This document shows positions 8,472-16,408 of a DNA stretch of 64,000 nucleotides, piece after piece (positions within the stretch are counted from its first letter, which is position 1; every line of letters starts with the position of its first letter). The position numbers were made by a program, and so were the translations under genes. The stretch comes from Candidatus Rifleibacteriota bacterium (GTDB lineage Bacteria > Muiribacteriota > Ozemobacteria > Ozemobacterales > Ozemobacteraceae). Below the pieces are notes generated by a model that made no database searches, was not told where the DNA came from, and was given only the letters and a program-made list of their open reading frames with translations. Where the stretch lies: positions 1 to 64,000 of the forward strand of contig JADFXM010000041.1 of assembly GCA_015233565.1 (NCBI GenBank). The letters run 5' to 3'.

Positions 8472-10776
8472 TGTTGTCTATACTTACTATCACTAGTGTT
8501 AGGTCGTCCGATAGGTCTTTTGATGCACTAAAAGAAAAAACGGCAGAACAAATCTGTTCGGCAATTTCGTGAGGAGGGCACAAGGCATATTTTTGTGCAA
8601 GTTGGCACAATCTGTTAATGCCAAAAAACTCTTTGGATAGATTCCGGGCCTCGGTTAGACCATCCGAATAAAACAGGAAAAGATCACCTGGACCAAAAGT
8701 AATTGAAAGCTGTGGATATTTTTCCTGAAAGTTAATTCCTAAAGCCGTGCTTGTTTCTGGAATCAGTTCACATTTCCCACTCCTCTTTCTGAAGTGAATC
8801 ACTTGTGTGTGTCCACAATTAATAAGATTCATCTGCATTTGCTTCATGTCGAATCTGGCCATATGAAGGCAAACAAAGCTTTCAAGTTCGGAAAGTTGAG
8901 GCGTTATCTCCGAGTGGACTTTCTCGACAATCTCAATTGGAGAAGGAAATGTCCCGCGGGCTGAGTTCAAAAGAAGATAGGAGATTGCCTGATGAAAATA
9001 ACTTCTGGTGGCTGCTCCGACCAATGCGGCAGTGAGCCCTTTTCCCATTACATCCCCGGCAAAAACATCAAAACACTGACTACTGTGTACTAGAAAGTCG
9101 AAAAAATCTCCGTCAATTCCAAGAGAGGGAATGGTAAGGGCCTCGATTTTTGCCCCTAAAATTCCTTTTGGAGGTTTTCCCATCAAAAGTGTTTTCTGAA
9201 TTTGAAACCCTATCTTTATTTCCTGTTCCCGCGCTTTTACCAAAGCTTTTCTCAGGGTTTCCTGGTCTTTTTCGATTCGCTTCCGATAGACCAATCGCCA
9301 CATTTCATACATAAGAATGGAAAGCTTCTTGGCTTCAATTTCGGTATAATCAGCCTTTTTATTTGCCATTCCTGCGACAACAACAATTGAATTGCCCTCA
9401 AACAGAGAAACTCTTAAATGATTTCTGAAAGAGATGGCAATGCTATTGACCATCTTTTTAAAACAAGGAAACACCGGGTTGTTCTGAATGCTGAAAGGGC
9501 AATGCTCCTGGAGTGCATCTTTCCAAAGTTCTTGAGTAAAAAAATCGGGTTCTTCTTTTTCGTTTCCATCATAAAACTCAAATCCTTCAGAGGTTATCCA
9601 GGAAAATTCGGAAAAACCACTCCCTTGCTGGTTTGCGAAAATGGCATAGCAGACCTCACTTCCCGTCAGACTTTTTCCTCCATCTAGGGAAAATTTAACA
9701 AGCTCCTTCTCCGAAAATTCAATCATCTGATTGAGATTCAACAATCTTAATATGTGCAATTCCTCTTTAATCCGTTCTTCTTCGGCCTTTCTTAATTGGG
9801 TAAAATCCTTGGCGATTCCTAAAAATCCGGTGACATTTCCAAGATGGTCTTTCAATGTGGTAATGGATAACTGAACAGGGAAGCAAGGACGGCCTTTCGG
9901 AGACAGAGTACATACGATCTCATCTGGAAGTTGCTTTTGAGCTTTGATAATGATGGCTTCATTTGAAGGTTCAATGTAAAATAAGGATTCTTGCTTGGAA
10001 TCTTCATGGAAAACTGATTTATTCCGAAAAATGGCCGGAGTTTCTTTTCCGATTAACTCTTGGGCGGTATACCCCAAATACTTTTGTGCTGTTTCGTTTA
10101 TAGAGCGAATAATTCCCTTTTTGTCAGTTGAAACAATCAGGTAATTTGTTCCGTTGAGAATGGCATCCTGAAATCTGGAGATGATTTGTAATTCGCTGTT
10201 TACTGTGAGAAGTTCCATAGTACGCTCAACGACACGTTGTTCAAGTTTTTGGTTCATCCGTAGAATTTCTTCCCGGGATCTTTTCTCTTCGGTGATGTCG
10301 ACAATGATTCCTTCAAGTGAAAAAATAATATTATCTACATTTTTTCGGACAAAGGAGTTATTGCGAACCCATCGAACCTCTCCCTTTTTTTTGACGAGTC
10401 TATGTTCAAAAGGGGGGAGGATGTCTACTTTTTTGGCTGAATCAAGGTTTTCCAGGACTCTTTTCTTGTCGTCTTCATGGATAATCTGAAACCAAAGGTT
10501 TGGGTTATTCTCAAATTCTTGTGGGGTGAAACCGGTTACTAAGTAACAACCTGGTGAGTGAATAGTGCGTCCATACTTTCCGTCCTGAATCTCAACGGAG
10601 TAAAAATATTGGGATATCGATTCGACCATTCTCCGGAAACCATCTTCGCTTTGTAGGGCACCATTTTCGAAGCTAATTAAATTGTTGACTTCCAAAAATG
10701 ATTTTAAGAGAAGATTGGTTTGATGTATGTTTCGAGGAGTACCATTTTTCATTTGAATTTGTTTCTCAATTTGCAT
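8464..10776 (-). CDS. PAS-PAS-GAF-like-SpoIIE (PP2C) phosphatase
   Basis: 770 residues with no membrane span. A PAS fold-3 domain with PAC motif occupies about 50-165, then a short coiled coil (QKLEQRVVERTMELL), a second PAS (about 200-335) and a GAF-like region (about 345-500). A coiled linker leads to a C-terminal PP2C/SpoIIE phosphatase (about 540-765) with GIDGDFFDF and GDVMGKGLTAAL metal-binding motifs and YSDGLTEARN. Such proteins dephosphorylate anti-sigma antagonists in partner-switching pathways. No anti-sigma gene is in the window. It converges on the receiver gene with an 8-base 3' overlap, which makes a functional link with the kinases plausible. AAAGGA lies eight bases before the ATG. 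Confidence 0.93.
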   Translation of the reverse strand: MQIEKQIQMKNGTPRNIHQTNLLLKSFLEVNNLISFENGALQSEDGFRRMVESISQYFYSVEIQDGKYGRTIHSPGCYLVTGFTPQEFENNPNLWFQIIHEDDKKRVLENLDSAKKVDILPPFEHRLVKKKGEVRWVRNNSFVRKNVDNIIFSLEGIIVDITEEKRSREEILRMNQKLEQRVVERTMELLTVNSELQIISRFQDAILNGTNYLIVSTDKKGIIRSINETAQKYLGYTAQELIGKETPAIFRNKSVFHEDSKQESLFYIEPSNEAIIIKAQKQLPDEIVCTLSPKGRPCFPVQLSITTLKDHLGNVTGFLGIAKDFTQLRKAEEERIKEELHILRLLNLNQMIEFSEKELVKFSLDGGKSLTGSEVCYAIFANQQGSGFSEFSWITSEGFEFYDGNEKEEPDFFTQELWKDALQEHCPFSIQNNPVFPCFKKMVNSIAISFRNHLRVSLFEGNSIVVVAGMANKKADYTEIEAKKLSILMYEMWRLVYRKRIEKDQETLRKALVKAREQEIKIGFQIQKTLLMGKPPKGILGAKIEALTIPSLGIDGDFFDFLVHSSQCFDVFAGDVMGKGLTAALVGAATRSYFHQAISYLLLNSARGTFPSPIEIVEKVHSEITPQLSELESFVCLHMARFDMKQMQMNLINCGHTQVIHFRKRSGKCELIPETSTALGINFQEKYPQLSITFGPGDLFLFYSDGLTEARNLSKEFFGINRLCQLAQKYALCPPHEIAEQICSAVFSFSASKDLSDDLTLVIVSIDNII

Positions 10777-11353
10777 TGTGGTCCTTTTCGAGAAAAAAAC
10801 TACTGTGCTCTAGACCGTTCTACGAAAAGGCTGGGGTTAAGAAAAAAACTTCGATCAGTTGAATACTGATACACCAAAAATCTTTGGTACATATGAACGT
10901 TTAACCACCTGACAAAAGGTTCAAAACAATGGAAATTCCAGTGTGAAGCCAATTAATTATCAACGACTATGTAGTGAAGTGGAAATCAGATGTTTCCACC
11001 AAAAAAATAGTTAAAACTGACTATCTGGTGAGGGGAAAAATTTTTCTACGGAGGTTCCCTGCATAACTAACTGACACCAATCCAACGAAAAAAAACGTAA
11101 CTTTTTCAACGGTTTACAGGGCCAGAGGCTTGATCAAACCTATCAATTTGCGTGATTACTTTTAATTATGGGTAGGATACCTGCTTGCTTAAAAATTTGA
11201 TAGTGTCCAGTTTTATCCCAAATAGAGTTCAGACTTAGTAAAAGCAGGATTCTACTTAACCGCGGATGTAAATAGTCATTTTTAGATTAAAAAAGGAAAT
11301 TCATTCTCTTCGCGAGCAATCTGATTGCTAGCTTTCGATTTCAATTTTAGACA
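10777..11353. other. Intergenic, 577 bases, one decayed repeat
   Basis: AT-rich. I see no gene on either strand. The only recognisable structure is the family A repeat at 11076-11175. The promoter of the SpoIIE gene must lie at the low-coordinate side. Confidence 0.6.
11076..11175 (+). repeat. Family A repeat, left unit (A')
   Basis: About 100 bases beginning ACCAATCC. The core GGCCAGAGGCTTGATC, followed by CCTATCAATTTGCGTGA, recurs at 55496-55540 and 58641-58675. Read in one frame, the three copies keep the peptide pattern ARGLIKPINLR; two of them then hit stops. This points to a decayed coding sequence. Confidence 0.75.
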
Positions 11354-12640
11354 TCAACGATACCGGAAAGCTAAAGAATAAGCCAGGTTCAAAGGAAGTG
11401 TCCAGATTAGTTGAACTGGTGAAAGCGACAATCGTTTGAATATGCTGTTCAAAGAGTAGAATCGCTGGTTCGCATATTGATAGCCGGCTAGCAATTCCTT
11501 GGGACTCATGTTTTTAGGTCGAAATACCACTTCTGTACGTCCATTGTATTTGCTCCAGTCACATGTGAGGATTCTTCCCTCGGAATCAAGTCGTTTGAAA
11601 AGGGGAGTTCCTGGAAAAGGGGTCAGAATGTTGAACGTAGCGTTTTGAACTCCTGATTTTTCAAGAAAGTCCAGGGTTTCCTTGAATACTGACCTGCAAT
11701 CGTGGTCAAACCCGAAGACGATTCCAGCCTGGACAGATATTCCGTGTGAATGAATTCGTTCAATTGCCTTGGAGTAATCCTCTACGCGATTAAATGTTTT
11801 CGAAACTCCGTCCATGCTCGCTTGCGAGACAGATTCAAAGCCGATGAACAGTTGCTTGCAGCCACTATTTGCTGCTAATTTTAGAAATTCGTCATCGTAG
11901 GCGGCATGAATGCTTGCTTGACTGCTCCACCATTTTCGTAGAGGAGCTAGAGCGCGGAACAGAGTTTTGGCGTAAGGTATGTCGCTAGCGATGTTATCGT
12001 CCCATATAATGATGACTTTTCCCTTGAAGGAAGCATATTCCCTTGCGACTGATTCGACGGAGCGTTTACGGACCCGACTTTGGTACATTACTGCGGGAAC
12101 GCAGAAATCGCATTTAAAATTACACCCACGCGAAGCGAAGAGAATTCCAGCCGTGTGGTCCTGACGATGAAATAGCTCTTTTTGCGACATTGGAACATTG
12201 TCAAGCGAAGGAGGTTCAATGCACCTGTAACGTTTTTCAAACTTTCCAGTTGCAAATTCTGCCAGAAATTGGGGCCAAAGATTCTCTGCTTCCCCGATGA
12301 AAATCGCGTCCGCGTGCGTCTGTGCTTCATCAGGCATCAGGGTAACGTGGGGCCCGCCAAGCACAACCGGTATTCCTTGTTTTCTGAAGTTTTCTGCGAG
12401 ATTGTAAACGTGTGGAGCACTTGGAGTGTGGAAAGTGATCCCAACAAGGTTTACTTTTTTGTTGGGATCGACTGGTTCGATAGCTTCATCAACATGTAGA
12501 ACTTTCCAGTGCTGAGGAACAAACGTCGCAAGATAAGGCATGGTTATTTGTTGAAAATTCAGAACACGAGATCTGCGTACTCGCTGAATTTCCTGGGAGG
12601 AGGCTGTAATTAAGAGAAGAGTTTTGTTTTGGTCTGGCAT
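11354..12640 (-). CDS. B12-binding domain radical SAM protein
   Basis: 428 residues. The N-terminal third (to about 150) has the Rossmann-like cobalamin-binding fold (VNLVGITFHT, VVLGGPHVTLMPDEA, ADAIFIGEAE). The radical SAM core follows, with the cluster motif RGCNFKCDFC at about 170 (C-x3-C-x2-C), then IIIWDDN, GCKQLFIGFES and GIVFGFDHD, which are typical of this subgroup. The C-terminal tail (about 370-428) is variable in the family. Substrate is unknown: relatives methylate or rearrange unactivated carbons in lipids, cofactors and natural products. It lies three bases downstream of rsgA, so the two may be cotranscribed. Confidence 0.93.
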   Translation of the reverse strand: MPDQNKTLLLITASSQEIQRVRRSRVLNFQQITMPYLATFVPQHWKVLHVDEAIEPVDPNKKVNLVGITFHTPSAPHVYNLAENFRKQGIPVVLGGPHVTLMPDEAQTHADAIFIGEAENLWPQFLAEFATGKFEKRYRCIEPPSLDNVPMSQKELFHRQDHTAGILFASRGCNFKCDFCVPAVMYQSRVRKRSVESVAREYASFKGKVIIIWDDNIASDIPYAKTLFRALAPLRKWWSSQASIHAAYDDEFLKLAANSGCKQLFIGFESVSQASMDGVSKTFNRVEDYSKAIERIHSHGISVQAGIVFGFDHDCRSVFKETLDFLEKSGVQNATFNILTPFPGTPLFKRLDSEGRILTCDWSKYNGRTEVVFRPKNMSPKELLAGYQYANQRFYSLNSIFKRLSLSPVQLIWTLPLNLAYSLAFRYR

Positions 12641-12643
12641 TTG

Positions 12644-14218
12644 TTAAATCCCTCCCCGGCTTCCTGAAACTTTTTGATTTAAACCATCCAGAGGGAATGG
12701 CGGCTGAGCTAGTGGTTTAATGGCTAATGACATCAATTTAAGTTCATTGTCATCTCCTGCGACTCGGTTCGAATGAAAGGCCCCGCAGGAAGAGCAACGA
12801 TGAATCAGTGCCCATTCACCATTGTTTCTTACCCAAACAGCCGCTGGTTCCATCGATCCACCGCATGCAGAAAGCCTATCTCCGGGAATAGTGTCGAGGT
12901 GCTTGCTCCAAAGGCAATTTGGACAATGATTGCGCTGCGTAGTTCCTTCAGCTTCGTTGGAAACGGAAAATCCACAATGTTGGCACTTGAAAAAGGTTTG
13001 AATCTCTTCGAATTCGACCTCTTCCGATTTCAAAATTCTGCAATAGCTTCGATATCTTAGAGGATGAATTTTACTTTGCCTTACAGCCTCCTTGACGCCA
13101 CAATTTTCTTCATGGGTGTGGGTACAATCCCCAAAGCGACATTTATCCGAAAACGCGTTAAATTCTGTGAAGCCTTTACAGACAACAGATTGACTCATGT
13201 TCCACAGACCAAACTCGCGAATTCCTGGAGTGTCGATTATTCTGACCCCTGACTCGGTTTCAAGTAATTCAGCAGAAGAGGTGGTATGACGTCCTTTTCG
13301 GTCAGACTCCCGGATACCATTTGTTGATAGGGTTTTTCTGGGATTCAAACAGTTTATAAAAGAACTTTTTCCGACTCCACTATGTCCGATTACTACGCAT
13401 AGTTTTCCATTCAATTGTTCCATAAGTGCTTGAATTCCTTCTCCTGTGCGGGCTGAAATCTGGAAAATCGGAATGCCGATATTGTTGTACGGTTCCAATT
13501 TTACAAGTTCCAGTTTTCGCTCAGGGAGTTCCTCGATCAAGTCGATTTTGTTCACAACCAGAACTGCTGGAATAGCTGATTCTGCCAAGGAAATTAAGAA
13601 TCTGTCAACCAATCCTGGCCGAAAAGGTGGGTCGCGAAAGGAGACCAGAATTATTGCTATGTCAACGTTTGCGGCCATGACTCGCTGAATATTAGGGTTC
13701 TGAGGATCAGGTCTGGAAAGGCAAGTTTTTCTATTTCCAACTGATGTGATAATGCCATTTTCAGGATTGTTTCTGATAATGGATACCAAATCTCCGACGG
13801 AAACATCAGTTTTTTGGGTTTGAATAAGGTTTCTATGAAGAGAGCATTCAATCGTTCCATTTTCGATTTTGACTTTGCAGCATCCGGAGCCAATTTGAAC
13901 GATTTGCCCCAAAGGTGCTGCTGATTCAATTTCATCCCCTATTGTCTGAGAAGAAATTAAATCTTTTTCGAGAATCTGTAACGCCGCTTCTTCTAGAGAA
14001 AGGTGCTTACCCTGGCGAAAGGCAACAAACCCGCCAGCCTCTTCGTTATCCTCGTTAGAAAATCTTTTTAAACTTGTAATCTCCTTTTTTGATACAGTTT
14101 TTTTTGAACGTATGGCTTCTTTTCTAAATTGAGCCGCTTTTTTATAGAGTTTTCGTTGATCGTCCGGGGAAAGACTATTTAGTAATTCCTTAAGACGTTG
14201 TTTTTGGGAATAATGCAT
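12644..14218 (-). CDS. rsgA: Ribosome maturation GTPase RsgA fused to an RNHCP zinc domain
   Basis: 524 residues from the ATG at 14218 (AGGAG upstream); a longer open frame exists but crosses a hairpin. A charged N-terminal region (to about 110) precedes an OB-like domain. The circularly permuted GTPase follows: NKID (G4), GHSGVGKSS (G1), a Thr-rich switch (GRHTTS), then DTPG (G3). The RsgA zinc knuckle is DKCRFGDCTHTHEENC. This protein assists 30S maturation. After it come FFKCQHCGF, RNHCPNCLWSKH and CGGSMEP, the hallmarks of the RNHCP domain, normally a separate small protein. The fusion suggests an added RNA or ribosome contact. Confidence 0.93.
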   Translation of the reverse strand: MHYSQKQRLKELLNSLSPDDQRKLYKKAAQFRKEAIRSKKTVSKKEITSLKRFSNEDNEEAGGFVAFRQGKHLSLEEAALQILEKDLISSQTIGDEIESAAPLGQIVQIGSGCCKVKIENGTIECSLHRNLIQTQKTDVSVGDLVSIIRNNPENGIITSVGNRKTCLSRPDPQNPNIQRVMAANVDIAIILVSFRDPPFRPGLVDRFLISLAESAIPAVLVVNKIDLIEELPERKLELVKLEPYNNIGIPIFQISARTGEGIQALMEQLNGKLCVVIGHSGVGKSSFINCLNPRKTLSTNGIRESDRKGRHTTSSAELLETESGVRIIDTPGIREFGLWNMSQSVVCKGFTEFNAFSDKCRFGDCTHTHEENCGVKEAVRQSKIHPLRYRSYCRILKSEEVEFEEIQTFFKCQHCGFSVSNEAEGTTQRNHCPNCLWSKHLDTIPGDRLSACGGSMEPAAVWVRNNGEWALIHRCSSCGAFHSNRVAGDDNELKLMSLAIKPLAQPPFPLDGLNQKVSGSRGGI

Positions 14219-14344
14219 TGGTGTGATTTCTCCTGAAATTTCATAGAAATGGGGAACAAAAATTTCCCCACGTAAGCCAAGCATGGCTGGCAAAAAATGG
14301 AAGGAGATCCAATCACACCGGAAAATTTGGCCCAAAACGAGAAA

Positions 14345-14366
14345 GAGTTGCCTCGATTGGCAACTC
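14345..14366 (-). terminator. Hairpin with T-rich tail in the rsgA leader
   Basis: On the minus strand GAGTTGCC pairs with GGCAACTC around a six-base loop, followed by TTTCTCGTTTT. It lies between a short leader frame and the rsgA start, so it could act as an attenuator. Confidence 0.5.
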
Positions 14367-14385
14367 TGTAAGGTCAAATGATCTT

Positions 14386-14442
14386 TTAGATTCGAGCCAA
14401 TAGAAGGCGTGATCGGAATGAATTATTAACAATGACCGACAT
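14386..14442 (-). CDS. Possible 18-residue leader peptide upstream of rsgA
   Basis: An ATG at 14442 is preceded by a strong AGGAGG. The frame encodes MSVIVNNSFRSRLLLARI and stops about 20 bases before the hairpin at 14345-14366. A TATAAT box lies on the minus strand at 14482-14477. The order strong ribosome site, tiny frame, terminator-like hairpin, gene is that of translational attenuators. Its Leu/Arg-rich end could be the sensing segment. Chance occurrence cannot be excluded. Confidence 0.4.
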   Translation of the reverse strand: MSVIVNNSFRSRLLLARI

Positions 14443-14920
14443 TTTCGCCTCCTAAATTAAATAAAACGTCAAATTAATTATACTCTAATATTTTACATTT
14501 TTGGAAAGTCGAAGTCAAGAGAAAATTTTAAGGCATTTGGTTAACGCATTTGAAACAAGGAATCCTTCTATTGATGGAGGTTTCAAGATGTTCAACTGCA
14601 AGACTCCAGCTCAAATAATTTTGGAATGGCCGGTCGGATTTTTTGGAATACGCACTCAAATCAGGGCAAACATTCCTATATTGGCAAAGAACTCCTAATT
14701 CATCTCATGCGTTCAAAATATACCAAATTGGGGTTGAAAGATGACTCCTTGGGGCCAAGTTGATCAACTGTAATTTTCATTTAAAATAGCACCTTTTTCT
14801 GTTACTCAAAATTTCTCAAGAAGTGAAGCGACTGTGCTCCGTATAAACTCACGCTAGGGTCTCTTTCTTTATTGGCACATCGCCTCACTCAACTCTTGTT
14901 TTCTCGAATTCGGAATCGAA
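14443..14920. other. Intergenic, 478 bases
   Basis: Apart from the rsgA promoter region (TATAAT on the minus strand near 14480) I recognise no gene, RNA or repeat here. Short plus-strand frames lack ribosome sites and family resemblance. Confidence 0.5.
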
Positions 14921-15307
14921 TTACCAAATCACACTTGCCTGATTGTAGTCTGAAATCAGTTTATCACTTGTCACGATTTTCATTGATTTAAGTTGTGCTG
15001 TGGCTATTATAATCCTATCGCAAGGATCATTGTGTAAAAGAGGAAGCTGGACCGAAAAAACGGCAATGCTACTGGTTACAGGTATTTCACGAATTCCATG
15101 GAAATCCAATGCTTCAGAAAACCAATCCAAAGGTAATAGAGGCAACCTCAGTTTGCCGCTTCTGGACTTTACTGCTATCTCAAATGCAGAGATTGCTGAA
15201 ACAAATAATTCCTGAGCATTTTTAATTATCTCGTTTTTGGCGGTCAAAGAAAGTTTTTTCTGATCGGAAGCAAGCCAAAGCAAAGCGCAGGTATCCAAAA
15301 GAAGCAT
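14921..15307 (-). CDS. vapC: PIN-domain toxin, VapC family ribonuclease
   Basis: 128 residues, the usual VapC length. The PIN acidic residues are present: Asp5 in LLLDTCALLW, Glu43 in SAFEIAVKS, Asp94/Asp97 in HNDPCDRIIIATA and Asp115 in VTSDKLI. These bind Mg2+ for RNA cleavage, generally of tRNA or rRNA. It belongs to the subgroup with HxDPxDRxIIATA that pairs with Phd/YefM antitoxins. The antitoxin gene lies directly upstream, six bases away. Confidence 0.93.
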   Translation of the reverse strand: MLLLDTCALLWLASDQKKLSLTAKNEIIKNAQELFVSAISAFEIAVKSRSGKLRLPLLPLDWFSEALDFHGIREIPVTSSIAVFSVQLPLLHNDPCDRIIIATAQLKSMKIVTSDKLISDYNQASVIW

Positions 15308-15313
15308 ATAAAT

Positions 15314-15550
15314 TCACTCCCTTGTTTCAGGCCATTCATTTTCTGAAAGCGGCAATGAAGGATCTTCAAAAAACTTAACCTTTTTCAGTTTTGGACTTGT
15401 AAGTAACGGATTTTTGGTTTTACCCCAGGGAATCAGTTCGGCAACTGGGGTACCATTTCTGCAAATCACAACTGTCTCCTGATTTGACTCAACCCTTGAA
15501 AGGAGCTCTGATAGTCGTGTTTTCGCTTCGTGGGTATTTACTGAAATCAT
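15314..15550 (-). CDS. Phd/YefM-type antitoxin
   Basis: 78 residues. The N-terminal MISVNTHEAKTRLSELL and NGTPVAELIPW are the Phd/YefM DNA-binding and dimerisation pattern; the acidic C-terminus would cover the toxin active site. It is the first gene of the toxin-antitoxin pair, with GGAGG upstream of the ATG. Antitoxins of this family repress their own promoter, and the direct repeat at 15578-15597 is a suitable operator. Confidence 0.93.
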   Translation of the reverse strand: MISVNTHEAKTRLSELLSRVESNQETVVICRNGTPVAELIPWGKTKNPLLTSPKLKKVKFFEDPSLPLSENEWPETRE

Positions 15551-15577
15551 AATTAGAGCCTCCGGAAAACAACTTAA

Positions 15578-15597
15578 CTTAGTTTAGCTTAGTTTAA
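15578..15597 (-). promoter_or_regulatory. Direct repeat upstream of the antitoxin (putative operator)
   Basis: On the plus strand CTTAGTTTA occurs twice in tandem, separated by one base, about 28 bases upstream of the antitoxin start. The spacing of about one DNA turn fits repression by a Phd-type dimer. Confidence 0.5.
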
Positions 15598-15694
15598 ATG
15601 TATGGATTTCTCATTTCCTTGTCAACTTTTTTCTCAGGTTTGAGTTTCTCACACAGGATGTTTCATTATTCGCAATTTCGTTTGCACCAGAAAA

Positions 15695-15745
15695 CGAAAA
15701 AAAGGAGCCCCTGCTTTGATTGAGTTGCAATCAAAACGGGGCTCC
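15695..15745 (-). terminator. Rho-independent terminator after iorB
   Basis: On the minus strand GGAGCCCC at the high side pairs with GGGGCTCC (15704-15711 with 15738-15745), reinforced by an inner TTTGATTG/CAATCAAA stem, then a run of seven T. Confidence 0.9.
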
Positions 15746-15809
15746 CTATTTGCAACAAACTGTACTATTCACTGCGTAAAAGACGCAAGTTTAAGTGATT
15801 AGGTATTCC

Positions 15810-16388
15810 TTAATTTGCCATTTCCCAGCCGCAATGAAAGGCTTTTTTGTTTATCTCAAGGATTTTGGGTGGAATTCGTTCAGCGATTACTTCCAGCCAA
15901 TTATCCACTGAAAACATCGGAAGGTTTCGGGCCAGGATTCCAAGCAGTACAACGTTTACGCATTTGGCGTTTCCAAGTTCTTTTGCTTTCGAAAGGGCAT
16001 CAAAAGTCAGAACTTTGGCAAATGATTTTTTCAGCATTCCCGGAATATCATCGGGATATTTCGCATCTCCTGCAGAAACTGACATGGGCAGGATCTTCTG
16101 ATCGTTCATGATAATTGTTCCGGTAGGGCGTAGGAATTCAGACCATCTTAGAGCTTCCAGTCTTTCAAAAGATAACAGGATGTCGCATTCACCTTTTCTG
16201 ATGAGCGGGGAAAAAACTTCGCGCCCGAATTTAACATGGCTTACGACGCTTCCTCCCCTTTGTGCCATTCCATGAACTTCTGATTTTTTTACATCGTTTC
16301 CTGATTTCAAAGCAGTTTCCGCTAAAATATTGCTGGCTAGAAGGGTTCCTTGTCCTCCGACTCCGCAAAGTAAAATGTTGGTTGTCAT
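15810..16388 (-). CDS. iorB: Indolepyruvate:ferredoxin oxidoreductase, beta subunit
   Basis: 192 residues from ATG 16388, chosen over an upstream ATG because GGAGG lies nine bases before it. The gamma-domain fold of pyruvate oxidoreductases shows in LLCGVGGQGTLLASNIL, EVHGMAQRGGSVVSHV and CDILLSFERLEALR. With IorA it oxidatively decarboxylates aryl pyruvates from aromatic amino acids to aryl-acetyl-CoA, reducing ferredoxin, in the cytosol of anaerobes. The gene starts 20 bases after iorA and ends before a strong terminator. Confidence 0.95.
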   Translation of the reverse strand: MTTNILLCGVGGQGTLLASNILAETALKSGNDVKKSEVHGMAQRGGSVVSHVKFGREVFSPLIRKGECDILLSFERLEALRWSEFLRPTGTIIMNDQKILPMSVSAGDAKYPDDIPGMLKKSFAKVLTFDALSKAKELGNAKCVNVVLLGILARNLPMFSVDNWLEVIAERIPPKILEINKKAFHCGWEMAN

Positions 16389-16408
16389 ATTTTTTCCTCC
16401 AAGTGCGT

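Noticed and set aside
14501..14698. 65-residue plus-strand frame upstream of rsgA
   Set aside because: No ribosome site and no recognisable motif; it overlaps the rsgA promoter region.
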